A DNA stretch of 7,243 nucleotides from Phycisphaera sp. (GTDB lineage Bacteria; Planctomycetota; Phycisphaerae; Phycisphaerales; Phycisphaeraceae): contig JARFRI010000224.1 of NCBI GenBank assembly GCA_029287335.1, forward strand, positions 1 to 7,243. The letters are read 5' to 3'. Of the stretch, positions 1 through 7,222 are shown in pieces. The notes below the pieces were generated by a model. The model was given only the letters and a program-made list of their open reading frames with translations. It did not search any database and was not told where the DNA came from. How positions within the stretch are numbered: position 1 is the stretch's first letter; each line of letters begins with the position of its first letter. Made by a program: the position numbers and the translations under genes.

Positions 1-18
1 GATGTGTATAAGAGACAG
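1..18 (+). other. Nextera/Tn5 mosaic-end adapter remnant (artefact)
   Basis: These 18 bases equal the last 18 of the 19-bp Tn5 mosaic end used in Nextera libraries. They are not genomic. Read in the frame of the downstream sulfatase they encode a false start, Met-Cys-Ile-Arg-Asp-Arg, so any protein predicted from base 2 has an artificial N-terminus. The inverse adapter is present at the right end of the window, which supports the call. Confidence 0.97.
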
Positions 19-19
19 G

Positions 20-883
20 TGGATCGCTGACCGCCCTGAAGACAAGCCGTATTTCCTTTACCTCGCTACGACGAACATCCACCACCCGTTCACACCAGCC
101 GAGCAGTTCGACGGCACGAGCAAGGCGGGGATCTACGGCGACTTCATCCACGAACTGGATTGGATTGTCGGCCAAGTGGTCAAGGCCGTCGAAGCACGCG
201 GCGAACTCGATAACACGCTGATTATCTTCACCAGCGACAACGGCGGGATGCTGAACATCGGTGGTCAGGCCGCGTGGGAGGCGAGGCACCGCATGAACGG
301 TGACTTGTTAGGTTTCAAGTTCGGCATCTGGGAAGGCGGCCACCGCGTGCCGATGATCGCAAGCTGGCCCGGCCGCATCCCCGCAGGCACCGAATCCGAT
401 GCGCTGATCAGCCAGATCGATTTACTCGCAACTTTCGCCGGCCTATTGGAGCAAAGCCTCGACACGGGGCCGGACAGTATTGACCAGTCCGAGGAGTTAT
501 TGGGCAACGCCGATAAGCCATTGCGCGACGAGTTGGTCGTACTCTCAAACCAACCCAGCCACCTCGCGATCCGCACCGACCGCTGGCTCTATATCCCCGC
601 GCAAGGCGAAGGCGGCTTCATGGGCGAACGCTGGGGCAAGCACCTCATCAGCGGCGTCGCCGCGATGAAAACCACCGGCCAAATCAACAGCGACATCGTT
701 AACGGCAAGGTCCGACCCGACGCCCCGAAAACCCAACTCTACGACTTGATCAAAGACCCACAGCAGACGAAAAACGTCATCAACGAACACCCCAAAGTTG
801 TCCAGCAGTTCCAGGCCCGCGTGAACCACTACCGCGCACAGATTGGCAAGCACAAACCGCTGGGTTGGATTCAGCGGCGCTGA
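20..883 (+). CDS. Sulfatase (formylglycine-dependent arylsulfatase family), C-terminal part; 5' end missing
   Basis: Sulfatases of this family hydrolyse sulfate esters, usually outside the cytoplasm and often on sulfated polysaccharides in planctomycetes. The remaining 287 residues show the second half of the fold. A His-His-Pro stretch after the PYFLYLA strand (codons 80-88) is a likely active-site histidine region. The strand ending in TSDNGG (Asp 236-238, Asn 239-241) carries the family's metal ligands. A Lys (317-319) sits just before WEGGHRVP, where the family has a sulfate-binding Lys. WPGRIPAG and the late LYDL..DP motif are also typical. The C-x-P-S/A-R site that becomes formylglycine, and the first Asp-Asp metal ligands, would lie upstream and are lost with the contig edge, so activity cannot be judged. 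The substrate cannot be named. The gene ends with TGA and converges on the prepilin gene 33 bases away. Confidence 0.93.
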   Translation, partial: WIADRPEDKPYFLYLATTNIHHPFTPAEQFDGTSKAGIYGDFIHELDWIVGQVVKAVEARGELDNTLIIFTSDNGGMLNIGGQAAWEARHRMNGDLLGFKFGIWEGGHRVPMIASWPGRIPAGTESDALISQIDLLATFAGLLEQSLDTGPDSIDQSEELLGNADKPLRDELVVLSNQPSHLAIRTDRWLYIPAQGEGGFMGERWGKHLISGVAAMKTTGQINSDIVNGKVRPDAPKTQLYDLIKDPQQTKNVINEHPKVVQQFQARVNHYRAQIGKHKPLGWIQRR

Positions 884-916
884 TTCGGCCTCGGGTGCAT
901 CCATCGTTTTGAGCTA

Positions 917-1786
917 CTAATCGACGCGGTCGGTCGGGGCCAGCCAGCGGCCGGCGTTGCGGAATTGATGCTCTGCGTTGTTGCCGACGGTGGCCTTTCT
1001 GATCTGGCCTTCGAGCACGACACTGCCATCATCGTAGGCGTAGTTGGCGTTGCCATTTGTTGAGCTCTCGTAGACGTACCCGGCTCCGTTGCCGTTGTTG
1101 CTGGTGGTATAGAAGTAGTCGCCACCGGTCGGGGGGTGGTTTGCCATGCCCATAGGCGATGAGAAAGGGGTGCCGTTGGGGTACTTGTTAACGCCGTGGG
1201 AGGTGCCCAGGCGGACATAATCGCTGGCGAGGATGCGGTACCGGCTGTCGTACGTGATGCCCCCTCCGTCGAGGCTGTTGCCGGGGCCGAAGCCTTCGCC
1301 GAGTTTCGTCTGAGGAATGCGAGAGGCGGCGGGGTTGCCGGTGTTAGAGATGCCCCAATACATGGCGTAGGGGATGATGACTGCGTTGGACTGAGGCGAG
1401 TAATTTTTACCCCAGTCGTAGTCGATGTGCGGGCAGACAAAGGTTTCAGACAGGTCGCTGACGTAGGGCTCCATGAGCGGGACGTAATCGAACTTCCCTT
1501 TACTCTTGATCACCCATGGCGTGGTCTCCCAACGGTAGTATTCGCCGTCCAGGGCGTTAAGGTAGCGGTCGGTCGCGGGGTCCATCTTGTGTGGGTAGAG
1601 GTCCTTGTTGTCGACCGCGTAAGCCGTCACCGCGATGCCGATCTGCTTAAGCCGCGTCGAACAGATGGTGATGCGCGAGGCATACTGCACGCCATAGAGG
1701 ACCGGCAGCAGGATCGCAATCAACAGCGCAATGATCGATACAGCGACCAGTAACTCGATCAGCGTGAATGCTTTGATCTTTCTCAT
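917..1786 (-). CDS. Prepilin-type N-terminal cleavage/methylation domain protein (planctomycete pseudopilin-like)
   Basis: This 289-residue protein starts with a short basic leader and the type IV prepilin signal KA/FTLIELLVAVSI. A prepilin peptidase would cut between Ala6 and Phe7, and Glu11 is the conserved +5 Glu of the mature protein. A hydrophobic helix follows to about residue 30. Next comes a typical planctomycete segment (ICSTRLKQIGIAVTAYAVDN), where a Cys and a LxQIG motif follow the helix. The rest is a globular domain with one more Cys (FVCPH) and an Asn/Gly-rich stretch, ending near YAYDDGSVV, which matches the DG part of the H-x9-DG tail seen in such proteins. The role could be in a type II secretion-like or surface structure, but it is unknown. 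I chose the ATG at 1784-1786 over one three codons upstream because a GAAGG lies 9 bases before it and directly abuts the upstream one. It lies 65 bases downstream of the TetR gene on the same strand and may be read with it. Confidence 0.9.
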   Translation of the reverse strand: MRKIKAFTLIELLVAVSIIALLIAILLPVLYGVQYASRITICSTRLKQIGIAVTAYAVDNKDLYPHKMDPATDRYLNALDGEYYRWETTPWVIKSKGKFDYVPLMEPYVSDLSETFVCPHIDYDWGKNYSPQSNAVIIPYAMYWGISNTGNPAASRIPQTKLGEGFGPGNSLDGGGITYDSRYRILASDYVRLGTSHGVNKYPNGTPFSSPMGMANHPPTGGDYFYTTSNNGNGAGYVYESSTNGNANYAYDDGSVVLEGQIRKATVGNNAEHQFRNAGRWLAPTDRVD

Positions 1787-1795
1787 GAGATGCAT

Positions 1796-1800
1796 CCTTC
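1796..1800 (-). promoter_or_regulatory. Ribosome binding site of the prepilin gene (decides the start)
   Basis: On the minus strand this reads GAAGG, 9 bases before the ATG at 1784-1786. It touches the alternative ATG at 1793-1795 with no spacer, so the downstream start is preferred. Confidence 0.55.
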
Positions 1801-1851
1801 AAATCAGCCTTTAGACCGGCTTTCGTTTGGGCGTGAATCCGCCGTTTGACA

Positions 1852-2496
1852 CTATATCGGCTTTGTTGGCGAGACCGCATCGACAAGGTGTTCCAAGACG
1901 TCATCAAGGCTGCCGTGGAGGATTTGCATGCGGCCGGCGATGGCGAGGGTGGCCAGGCCGTGCAGGGCGATCCAGTATCGGCCAGCGGCTTGCTGGGTTT
2001 TGATCTCAAGCGGCTTGCCGACGAGTCCGGTTGAAGCCAGTCGCCGACGGACGGCTTCGTGCAGGCCCGCGAACCCGCCGTGCATGATCTGATCGAACTG
2101 CTCGTCCTCGGGGTCGCATGGCGTGGCGAACATGAGGTGGTAGAGGTTGGGGTGCTCGATGGCGAATCGCACATAAGCACGTGCCCCGGGCATCCAGTCG
2201 TCGTCGTGCTGGTGCTGTGTTTCGCAGGCGCTCGAGCAGTTTTGGTGGATAATCTCAAAGCCCTTGGCGATGATCTGGCGGTGCAGGTCTTCGAGGCCAT
2301 CGACGTAGGTGTACAGCGTCATCGCGCCGACGCCGATCGCAGCGGCGATCCGTCGGATGGTGACGGCCTCTTCGCCGTCGTCCTGGAGCATGCCAAAGGC
2401 GACCTTGACGATCAATGCTCGTCTGCCATCTCGGTCCAGTTCTTTCCACTGCCGAGCGAGGCTGGTCTTGGATGGGGTGGTGCTGGCTGTCGGCAT
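1852..2496 (-). CDS. TetR/AcrR-family transcriptional regulator with WHG-type C-terminal domain
   Basis: This is a 214-residue one-component repressor of the TetR family, which binds DNA as a dimer and lets go when a small ligand fills its C-terminal domain. The N-terminal DNA-binding domain covers about residues 25-75. Its helix-turn-helix (VTIRRIAAAIGVGAMTLYTYV, about 45-65) has the family's IA..IGV and LY.Y pattern. The C-terminal part contains RYWIALHGLATLAIAG near residue 165, matching the W-x3-H-G signature of the WHG domain in one TetR subgroup. I took the ATG at 2494-2496. A longer form from a TTG at 2536-2538 is possible, but it adds 14 residues not needed by the fold, and neither start has a clear Shine-Dalgarno. 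The gene is divergent from an RND efflux adaptor/permease pair, with 134 bases between starts, so it is most likely their local repressor. The ligand is unknown. Confidence 0.92.
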   Translation of the reverse strand: MPTASTTPSKTSLARQWKELDRDGRRALIVKVAFGMLQDDGEEAVTIRRIAAAIGVGAMTLYTYVDGLEDLHRQIIAKGFEIIHQNCSSACETQHQHDDDWMPGARAYVRFAIEHPNLYHLMFATPCDPEDEQFDQIMHGGFAGLHEAVRRRLASTGLVGKPLEIKTQQAAGRYWIALHGLATLAIAGRMQILHGSLDDVLEHLVDAVSPTKPI

Positions 2497-2531
2497 GCTA
2501 ATCACTGATATTTGTAAAAAGGTGAAGCCGG

Positions 2532-2559
2532 TTGACAATTGGATTTACGCTCGTACAGT
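2532..2559 (+). promoter_or_regulatory. Predicted sigma70-type promoter of the efflux operon
   Basis: A perfect -35 hexamer TTGACA (2532-2537) is followed after 16 bases by TACAGT (2554-2559), which matches four of six positions of the -10 consensus. Transcription would begin near 2566, giving a leader of about 65 bases before the adaptor ATG at 2631. A GTAC-N3-GTAC palindrome covers the -10, and a second lies just after the predicted start, as expected for a repressed promoter. Planctomycete promoter consensus is less well defined, so this is a prediction. Confidence 0.5.
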
Positions 2560-2563
2560 GTAC
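2553..2563. promoter_or_regulatory. Candidate TetR operator 1, GTAC-N3-GTAC
   Basis: GTAC AGT GTAC is an inverted repeat that overlaps the predicted -10 box of the efflux promoter. With one flanking base it reads CGTACAGTGTAC, matching operator 2 at 10 of 12 positions. The centres of the two sites are 23 bases apart, about two helical turns. Short palindromes with a few spacer bases are usual TetR-family targets. Assignment to the adjacent regulator is inferred. Confidence 0.5.
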
Positions 2564-2573
2564 CATCCTGTCG

Positions 2574-2588
2574 CCGTACGTTGTACGG
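2574..2588. promoter_or_regulatory. Candidate TetR operator 2, CCGTAC-GTT-GTACGG
   Basis: This is a perfect inverted repeat with 6-base arms and a 3-base spacer, placed at about +8 to +22 of the predicted efflux transcript. Its core (CGTACGTTGTAC) repeats operator 1 with two mismatches. It also overlaps a possible minus-strand -10 box, so binding here could control the regulator gene as well. Confidence 0.55.
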
Positions 2589-2609
2589 ATCTTTTGGAAA
2601 GCCTGACAA
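2580..2609 (-). promoter_or_regulatory. Possible promoter of the TetR gene
   Basis: On the minus strand TTGTCA (2604-2609) is followed after 18 bases by TACAAC (2580-2585), which lies inside operator 2. Transcription would start near 2573. A rival pair is TTGTCA (2533-2538) with TACAAA (2511-2516), spaced 16 bases. That would leave a leader of only about 8 bases before the ATG at 2496 and would share its -35 bases with the opposite-strand promoter. Either is weak evidence; I cannot decide between them. Confidence 0.25.
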
Positions 2610-2630
2610 ACACCCGCCCCGGTTGACACG

Positions 2631-3935
2631 ATGAGTAAAACCCAATCCGCCAATGCATCAGCACCGAATCTTGGCTGGCTCTGGGGCCTGCTTGGTGGGG
2701 TCTTGCTCGCGATCATCGTCGGGTTGGGTGTCTACTTTTACATGTTGTCAGCGATTGAGCGCGCCTCGGGTACCACGCCAGACGGCACTGAAGAGCAGGG
2801 TGGTCCGCCAGCAGATGCCGGTCCGCCGCCGACGAGCGTGAAGGTTGCACAGGTCAAAACGCAAGTCATGCAGCAGCGTGTCATGGTCGTGGGGCGACTG
2901 ATGGAAGTGAAACGCTCGACGGTCGCGGCGGAAATCGAAGGCCGCGTCACCGAGTTGCTCACGCCCGCTGGCCGAGAGGTCGTTGGCGGGCAGACGGTGA
3001 TCGCGCGGATCGATCCGGTATGGTCGAACTTGGCGGTTGAGCAGGCTAAGGCCGATCTTGCCTCAGCCCAAGCAACGGCTCGGCAATCTGCGCGTGAGCT
3101 AGTGCTCCTCGAAAACCTTGCCAAGCGCAACGCCACTGATCCGCAGGCGATCGATGACGCCCGCGCCAAGGCCGAGTCCGACGCCGCGAAGGTCCTGGCG
3201 TTTGAAGCGGCGCTGCACCGGGCGCAAGAGTCGCGCAAGCGTGTCGACATCATCGCGCCGTTTGATGGCATCGTCTCGGCCAAGCTCACCGAAAAGGGCC
3301 AGTGGCTGGACGCTGGTTCGTCGGTCGTCGAGGTGGTTTCAACCGGCGAGATCGACGCGGTGATCGATGTGCCCGAGCAGATCATTTCGCAGGTGCCCAA
3401 GGGTACGCCGATCGAACTGACGATCACCGCGCTGAACCTGACGATCACCGGCGAGGTCATCGCGATCAACCCGGACGGCTCCAACGCCGCGCGTTCCTAT
3501 CCGGTCAAGGTGCGTGTCGATGACCGAGATGGCTTGTTGAAAGTCGGCATGAGTGTGACCGCGCGTGTGCCGATCCGTGCCGAAAAAAAGTATATGGTCG
3601 TGCCACGAGACGCGGTGCAGTACGCGGCGACCGGGCCGCAGGTGTGGATGTCGCTGGTGATGCCTTCGTCGGCGCCAGGCTCGATGCCCCAAGGCATCCC
3701 GATGGATGTGGATGTGTTGTTTGGGGTCGATGGGCAGTTTGCCATAGAGCCCAAGCCGAAGATGCAGGGCATGAATCTGTCTGCGGGGATGGATGTCGTG
3801 ATCGAAGGGGCCGAGCGTTTGTGGCCGACCCGACCGATGATCGTGATGAAGGGTGACGGGCCAAGTGATAGCGAACCAATTGATGGTGCGTCGAGTGACG
3901 CCGCACCGGGCGACGAAGTCAAGCCGCAGCAGTAA
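2631..3935 (+). CDS. RND efflux periplasmic adaptor subunit (membrane fusion protein, HlyD/AcrA-like)
   Basis: This 434-residue protein would link an inner-membrane RND pump to an outer-membrane channel. Residues 17-40 form a single N-terminal membrane anchor, with no lipobox Cys. A Pro-rich linker (about 58-68) follows. The first lipoyl half is near 97-127 (AAEIEGRVTELL), and an Ala/Glu-rich alpha-helical hairpin spans about 130-203. The second lipoyl half starts at IIAPFDGIVSAKL (207-219), a hallmark of the family. A beta-barrel domain (EIDAVIDVPEQ onward) and a membrane-proximal domain come next. The C-terminus is a low-complexity Asp/Ser/Pro tail of about 25 residues. Length is slightly above the usual 350-420. 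The ATG has no visible Shine-Dalgarno. The permease gene follows after 52 bases on the same strand, so the two are likely one operon, controlled by the divergent TetR gene. Drug, metal or other cargo cannot be told from this subunit. Confidence 0.93.
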   Translation: MSKTQSANASAPNLGWLWGLLGGVLLAIIVGLGVYFYMLSAIERASGTTPDGTEEQGGPPADAGPPPTSVKVAQVKTQVMQQRVMVVGRLMEVKRSTVAAEIEGRVTELLTPAGREVVGGQTVIARIDPVWSNLAVEQAKADLASAQATARQSARELVLLENLAKRNATDPQAIDDARAKAESDAAKVLAFEAALHRAQESRKRVDIIAPFDGIVSAKLTEKGQWLDAGSSVVEVVSTGEIDAVIDVPEQIISQVPKGTPIELTITALNLTITGEVIAINPDGSNAARSYPVKVRVDDRDGLLKVGMSVTARVPIRAEKKYMVVPRDAVQYAATGPQVWMSLVMPSSAPGSMPQGIPMDVDVLFGVDGQFAIEPKPKMQGMNLSAGMDVVIEGAERLWPTRPMIVMKGDGPSDSEPIDGASSDAAPGDEVKPQQ

Positions 3936-3960
3936 CCGCGCTGATGCGGCAAGCCGCAGC
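3920..3960 (+). repeat. 11-bp direct repeat flanking the adaptor stop codon
   Basis: CAAGCCGCAGC occurs at 3920-3930, inside the last adaptor codons, and again at 3950-3960 in the intergenic space, an offset of exactly 30 bases. It may be a remnant of a small tandem duplication. The second copy forms one arm of the hairpin described separately. Confidence 0.6.
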
Positions 3961-3962
3961 GC
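3938..3962 (+). other. Intercistronic hairpin between adaptor and permease genes
   Basis: GCGCT (3938-3942) can pair with AGCGC (3958-3962), and GCGG (3946-3949) with CCGC (3954-3957). This leaves a 3-base bulge and a 4-base CAAG loop. No T-run follows, so it does not look like a complete intrinsic terminator. It might affect mRNA stability or the ratio of adaptor to permease, but it could be neutral. The 11-bp repeat offers an alternative partner (GCCGC at 3923-3927) for the same arm. Confidence 0.4.
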
Positions 3963-3987
3963 TTCATCGTTGAAATGAGTTTTTCTA

Positions 3988-6900
3988 ATGGACCCGATCC
4001 GCTTTGCGATTGATAACCCGGTCAAGGTGGCGGTGGGCGTGATCCTGCTGCTGCTGTTTGGTTTCCTGGCGGTGGTGTCGATCCCGGTGCAACTGACGCC
4101 CAACGTGGACCCGACGATCATCACCGTCAGCACTGAGTGGACCGGCAAGAGCCCCGAGGAAGTCGAACGCGAGATCATCGAGGAGCAGGAAGATGTCCTC
4201 AAAAACATCTCTGGCCTGGTGAAGATGACCGCGACGGCCACACAGGGCAAGGCCGAGATCGAATTGGAGTTTAAGGTCGGTAAGGGCCTGCAATCGGCTC
4301 GGGTCGAGGTGAGCGATGCGCTGCGTGAGGTGCCGGAGTACCCCGATGACGCGGAGGAGCCGGTGATCACCGATGGTGAGGCGGGGCCGGGCAGCCCGAT
4401 CGCCTGGTTGTTGCTGACGTCGAACACGCCGGGCTTTGATGTGCAGACGCTTGGTGACCTAGCGCAGGACCGGATCAAGCCGATGCTCGAGCGAGCGGAA
4501 GGCGTGAGCGAGGCACGGGTCTATGGCGGCCGTGAGCAAGAAGTCCACATCGAATTCGACCCCGAAAAAGTCGCGCAGCGCAAGATCACAATCACGCAGC
4601 TCGGCGAATCGCTGGCTCAAGAGAACCTCAACTTTTCCGCTGGCAACTTAAAGGAAGGCCGATACGACCCGCGTATCCGCGTGCTGGGTCAATACGACAC
4701 GCTGGAGTCGATTCGCCAAACAATCGTGTCGTACGATGAGGCGGGCGGGCCGATCCGGATCGACGATTTAGCGGATGTCGAGTTGACGTTTTCCAAGCGA
4801 CGTTCGTTCGTCCGCTCGCGGGGTGAGCTTGCGATCGCGATGCCGGTGTATCGTCAGCCGGGCAGTAACGTGATGACGGTGATGGGCGAGCTCAAGAAGG
4901 CGATCGATAAGATCAACGGGACAAACGAGGATGACGGCATGCTTGCCTCGGTCGGTGCGTCACTGCAAATAGAGCGTGGCCTGGACGGCGACCCCGAGCT
5001 AAACCTGCGGCAGGTCTACGACGAGACGGGCTACATCGAAGATGCGCTGTCGCTTGTGCAGAGCAACCTGATCATCGGCGGTGTGCTCGCGGTGATTGCG
5101 TTGCTCTTGTTCCTTGAGATGGGCCGACGGCCGCTGCTGGTGCTCATTGCAACGCCTGTTCTGTTGATCTTTATGCTTGGTGTGTTGCTCTTGCAGAGCG
5201 ATCAGCCGCTCTGGTGGGCGTCGGCAGGGCTGCTATTGCTTTCCAGTCTAGTCGTGCTGTTCATCGCTCGACCGACGCTGATCATCGCGCTGGCGATCCC
5301 GATCTCGGTCATCGGTACGTTTGTGGTCATGTACAGCGCGGGGCGGAACATCAACGTGATCTCGCTGGCGGGCTTGGCGTTCGCGGTGGGGATGGTCGTG
5401 GACAACGCGATCGTGGTGCTGGAGAACATCGACCGGCACATGGCCATGGGTAAGCCGCGGGCCAAGGCGGCCTACGACGCGGGTAAGGAAGTCTGGGGCG
5501 CGGTACTCGCATCAACACTGACGACCTTGGCGGTATTTTTGCCGGTGCTGTTTATCCAAGAAGAAGCAGGCCAGCTCTTCCGCGACATCGCGCTGGCGAT
5601 TTGTGCCGCGGTATCGCTGTCATTGATCGTCGCGATCACCGTGATCCCCGCCGCGTCGGCACGTCTGCTGCGTGAACGCCATGGGACAGATGATCGATTC
5701 GCCGTGATCAACCCATCTCGCTGGTTCGCCTTGCTGGCACGCGGCTTCGCTCAGGTGATCTACCTGATGAGCTCGCGTAATCCGTTGGGTGTGATGAGCC
5801 GAGTGGCGACGGTGGCTCTGTTTACATTTGTTGCGCTAGGCGGGGCGTATTGGCTCATGCCTGCAACGGATTACCTGCCGCGTGGCAACAAGAATCTGGT
5901 ATTCGGCGTGATCCTCAATCCACCGGGCTACAACATCGATACCGATGAAGAACTGGCGATGCTCGTTGAGGATAAGGTCCGTCCGTATTGGCAAGCAGAT
6001 AGTTACGACGATTTGAAAGATGCTCCGCCAGTCATGCAAATGGATTTTGCAACCGGACAAATGGTCAAAGTGCCGAAGGTTCCGCCGGTCGATAACTACT
6101 TCATCGTTTCATTCAACGGCAGCATGTTCAATGGCGCGACCAGTAAAGACAAAGAAAACGTGGCACCGATCGGCTCGCTGTTGTCTGAGGCCTCGGGCGT
6201 GATCCCCGGGGCGTTCGGCTTTGCGGCCCAGCAGTCGCTGTTCGGCCGAGGGGCTTCGGGCTCCCGCGCGATCGAGGTCGAGGTCTCCGGCGAAAGCATG
6301 GAAGAAGTCCGCTCTGCGTCGGCGGCGCTGTTCGACCGGTTCATGGAGATGTACGGCCCGATGAACGTCCAGCCCACGCCGGGCAACTTCAATCTCCCTG
6401 CACGCGAATTTCAAATCCAGATCGATCGCGTCAAGGCAGCGGACTTAGGTGTCGATGTCGCCGGGCTAGGCCGAGCGGTCAGCGCGATGGTCGATGGCCT
6501 GATCATCGGCGACTACCGCGATGGCGGCAACTCGATCGACATCCTGGCCAAGAGTGCTAACGGCCTGAGCTATACGCCCGAGGAACTGTTTGCCTTACCC
6601 CTGGCGTATCTAACCGCCGACGGCACGGTGGGCACGATCCCGCTGTCAGCGATCGCAACACAGCGCCGCGCTGATTCGCCGCAATCGATCCAGCGCATCG
6701 AAGAACGCCGGGCGGTGACGCTCGCAGTCAGCCCACCAGACGAAATTCCGTTGGAGCAGGCGACACTCGACATCAGGCAGGTCGAGAAGCAGCTCCGCGA
6801 TCAGGGACAGATCCCGAAGACCATCGAAGTCGAATATGCGGGCTCGGCCAGCAAACTCGACGGCGTCAAGACCGCGATGCTCGGCAAGTGGACCGGCTTC

Positions 6901-7222
6901 AACAGCGCATCCCTATTTAGCCTCGGTACGAGCCGACTGTTCATCGCTTTGCTCGTGACGTTCCTGCTCATGGCCGCGCTGTTCGAGAGCTTCCTCTATC
7001 CCTTGGTCATCATGTTCAGTGTGCCGCTCGCGGCGGTGGGCGGATTCATCGGTCTCGCACTGGTGCGCATCCAGGTCCCCGATCAGCAGCTTGATACGCT
7101 CACCATGCTCGGGTTCATCATTCTCATCGGCGTCGTCGTTAATAACGCGATCCTGCTCGTCCACCAGGCGCTGAATTTCATGCGCGGCCTGGGCGAAGGC
7201 GAGGGCGACGACACCGGCAAGA
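3988..7222 (+). CDS. RND efflux transporter permease subunit (AcrB/HAE family), 3' end missing
   Basis: This is the proton-driven inner-membrane pump of a tripartite efflux system; 1078 codons are open to the contig end. TM1 (about 12-33) is followed by the porter motif SPEEVEREIIEEQEDVL. TM2 is about 356-377, then an unusual insertion (see separate entry), TM3 about 429-449, and TM4 with VGMVVDNAIVVLENI (Asp472, Asn473). TM5-6 follow to about 565 and TM7 is near 602-622. A second porter half contains LFGRGASGSRAIEVEVSG. TM8-10 lie near 983-1060, with VVVNNAILLV at 1049-1058. Against AcrB as I recall it, TM11-12 and the C-terminus, roughly 70-90 residues, are missing. In place of AcrB Asp407/Asp408/Lys940 it has Asp/Asn/Asn. 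The start is fixed by an in-frame TGA at 3976-3978; no clear Shine-Dalgarno is seen. It probably forms one operon with the adaptor. The substrate is unknown. Confidence 0.95.
5128..5268 (+). other. Insertion of about 47 residues between TM2 and TM3 of the permease
   Basis: Residues 381-427 have no counterpart in AcrB as I recall it. There the TM2 end (FLQNFRATL) leads directly to TM3, 45 residues before Asp407. In this protein FLEMGRRPL (375-383) fits that place, but ARPTLIIALAIP (427-438) fits it again and keeps exactly the 45-residue distance to Asp472. The stretch between holds two hydrophobic segments, about 383-402 and 409-427, joined by QSDQPLWW. Two extra helices would keep the topology of the rest unchanged. 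The reading frame is intact throughout. Confidence 0.7.

Noticed and set aside
871..883. Inverted repeat TCAGCG-G-CGCTGA at the sulfatase stop codon as a terminator
   Set aside because: The stem is at most five or six pairs with a minimal loop and no T-run follows, so a terminator is not supported.
1196..1753. Plus-strand open frame of 185 residues opposite the prepilin gene
   Set aside because: The minus strand encodes a clear prepilin signal over the same bases; the plus-strand product is Val/Arg/Asp-rich shadow sequence.
1801..1851. Short inverted repeats between the TetR and prepilin genes as a terminator
   Set aside because: Only 4-base stems can be drawn (GGCG/CGCC and AGCC/GGCT on the minus strand) and neither is followed by a T-run.
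2497..2538. Longer TetR form from the TTG at 2536-2538
   Set aside because: The additional 14 residues lie before an already complete N-terminal arm and there is no Shine-Dalgarno, so the ATG at 2494-2496 is simpler.
2738..3484. Minus-strand open frame of 248 residues inside the adaptor gene
   Set aside because: It is a shadow of the adaptor gene in reversed frame, with a Ser/Thr/Cys-rich composition and no domain.
3975..4013. A 12-codon open frame starting at ATG 3975 and overlapping the permease start
   Set aside because: It has no ribosome binding site and no recognisable leader-peptide composition; it is most likely chance.
3339..4478. A 379-residue open frame on the minus strand across the adaptor-permease junction
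   Set aside because: It lies antisense to two well-supported RND genes, its product resembles no family and is rich in Arg/Ser/Thr, as expected from reversed GC-rich codons.
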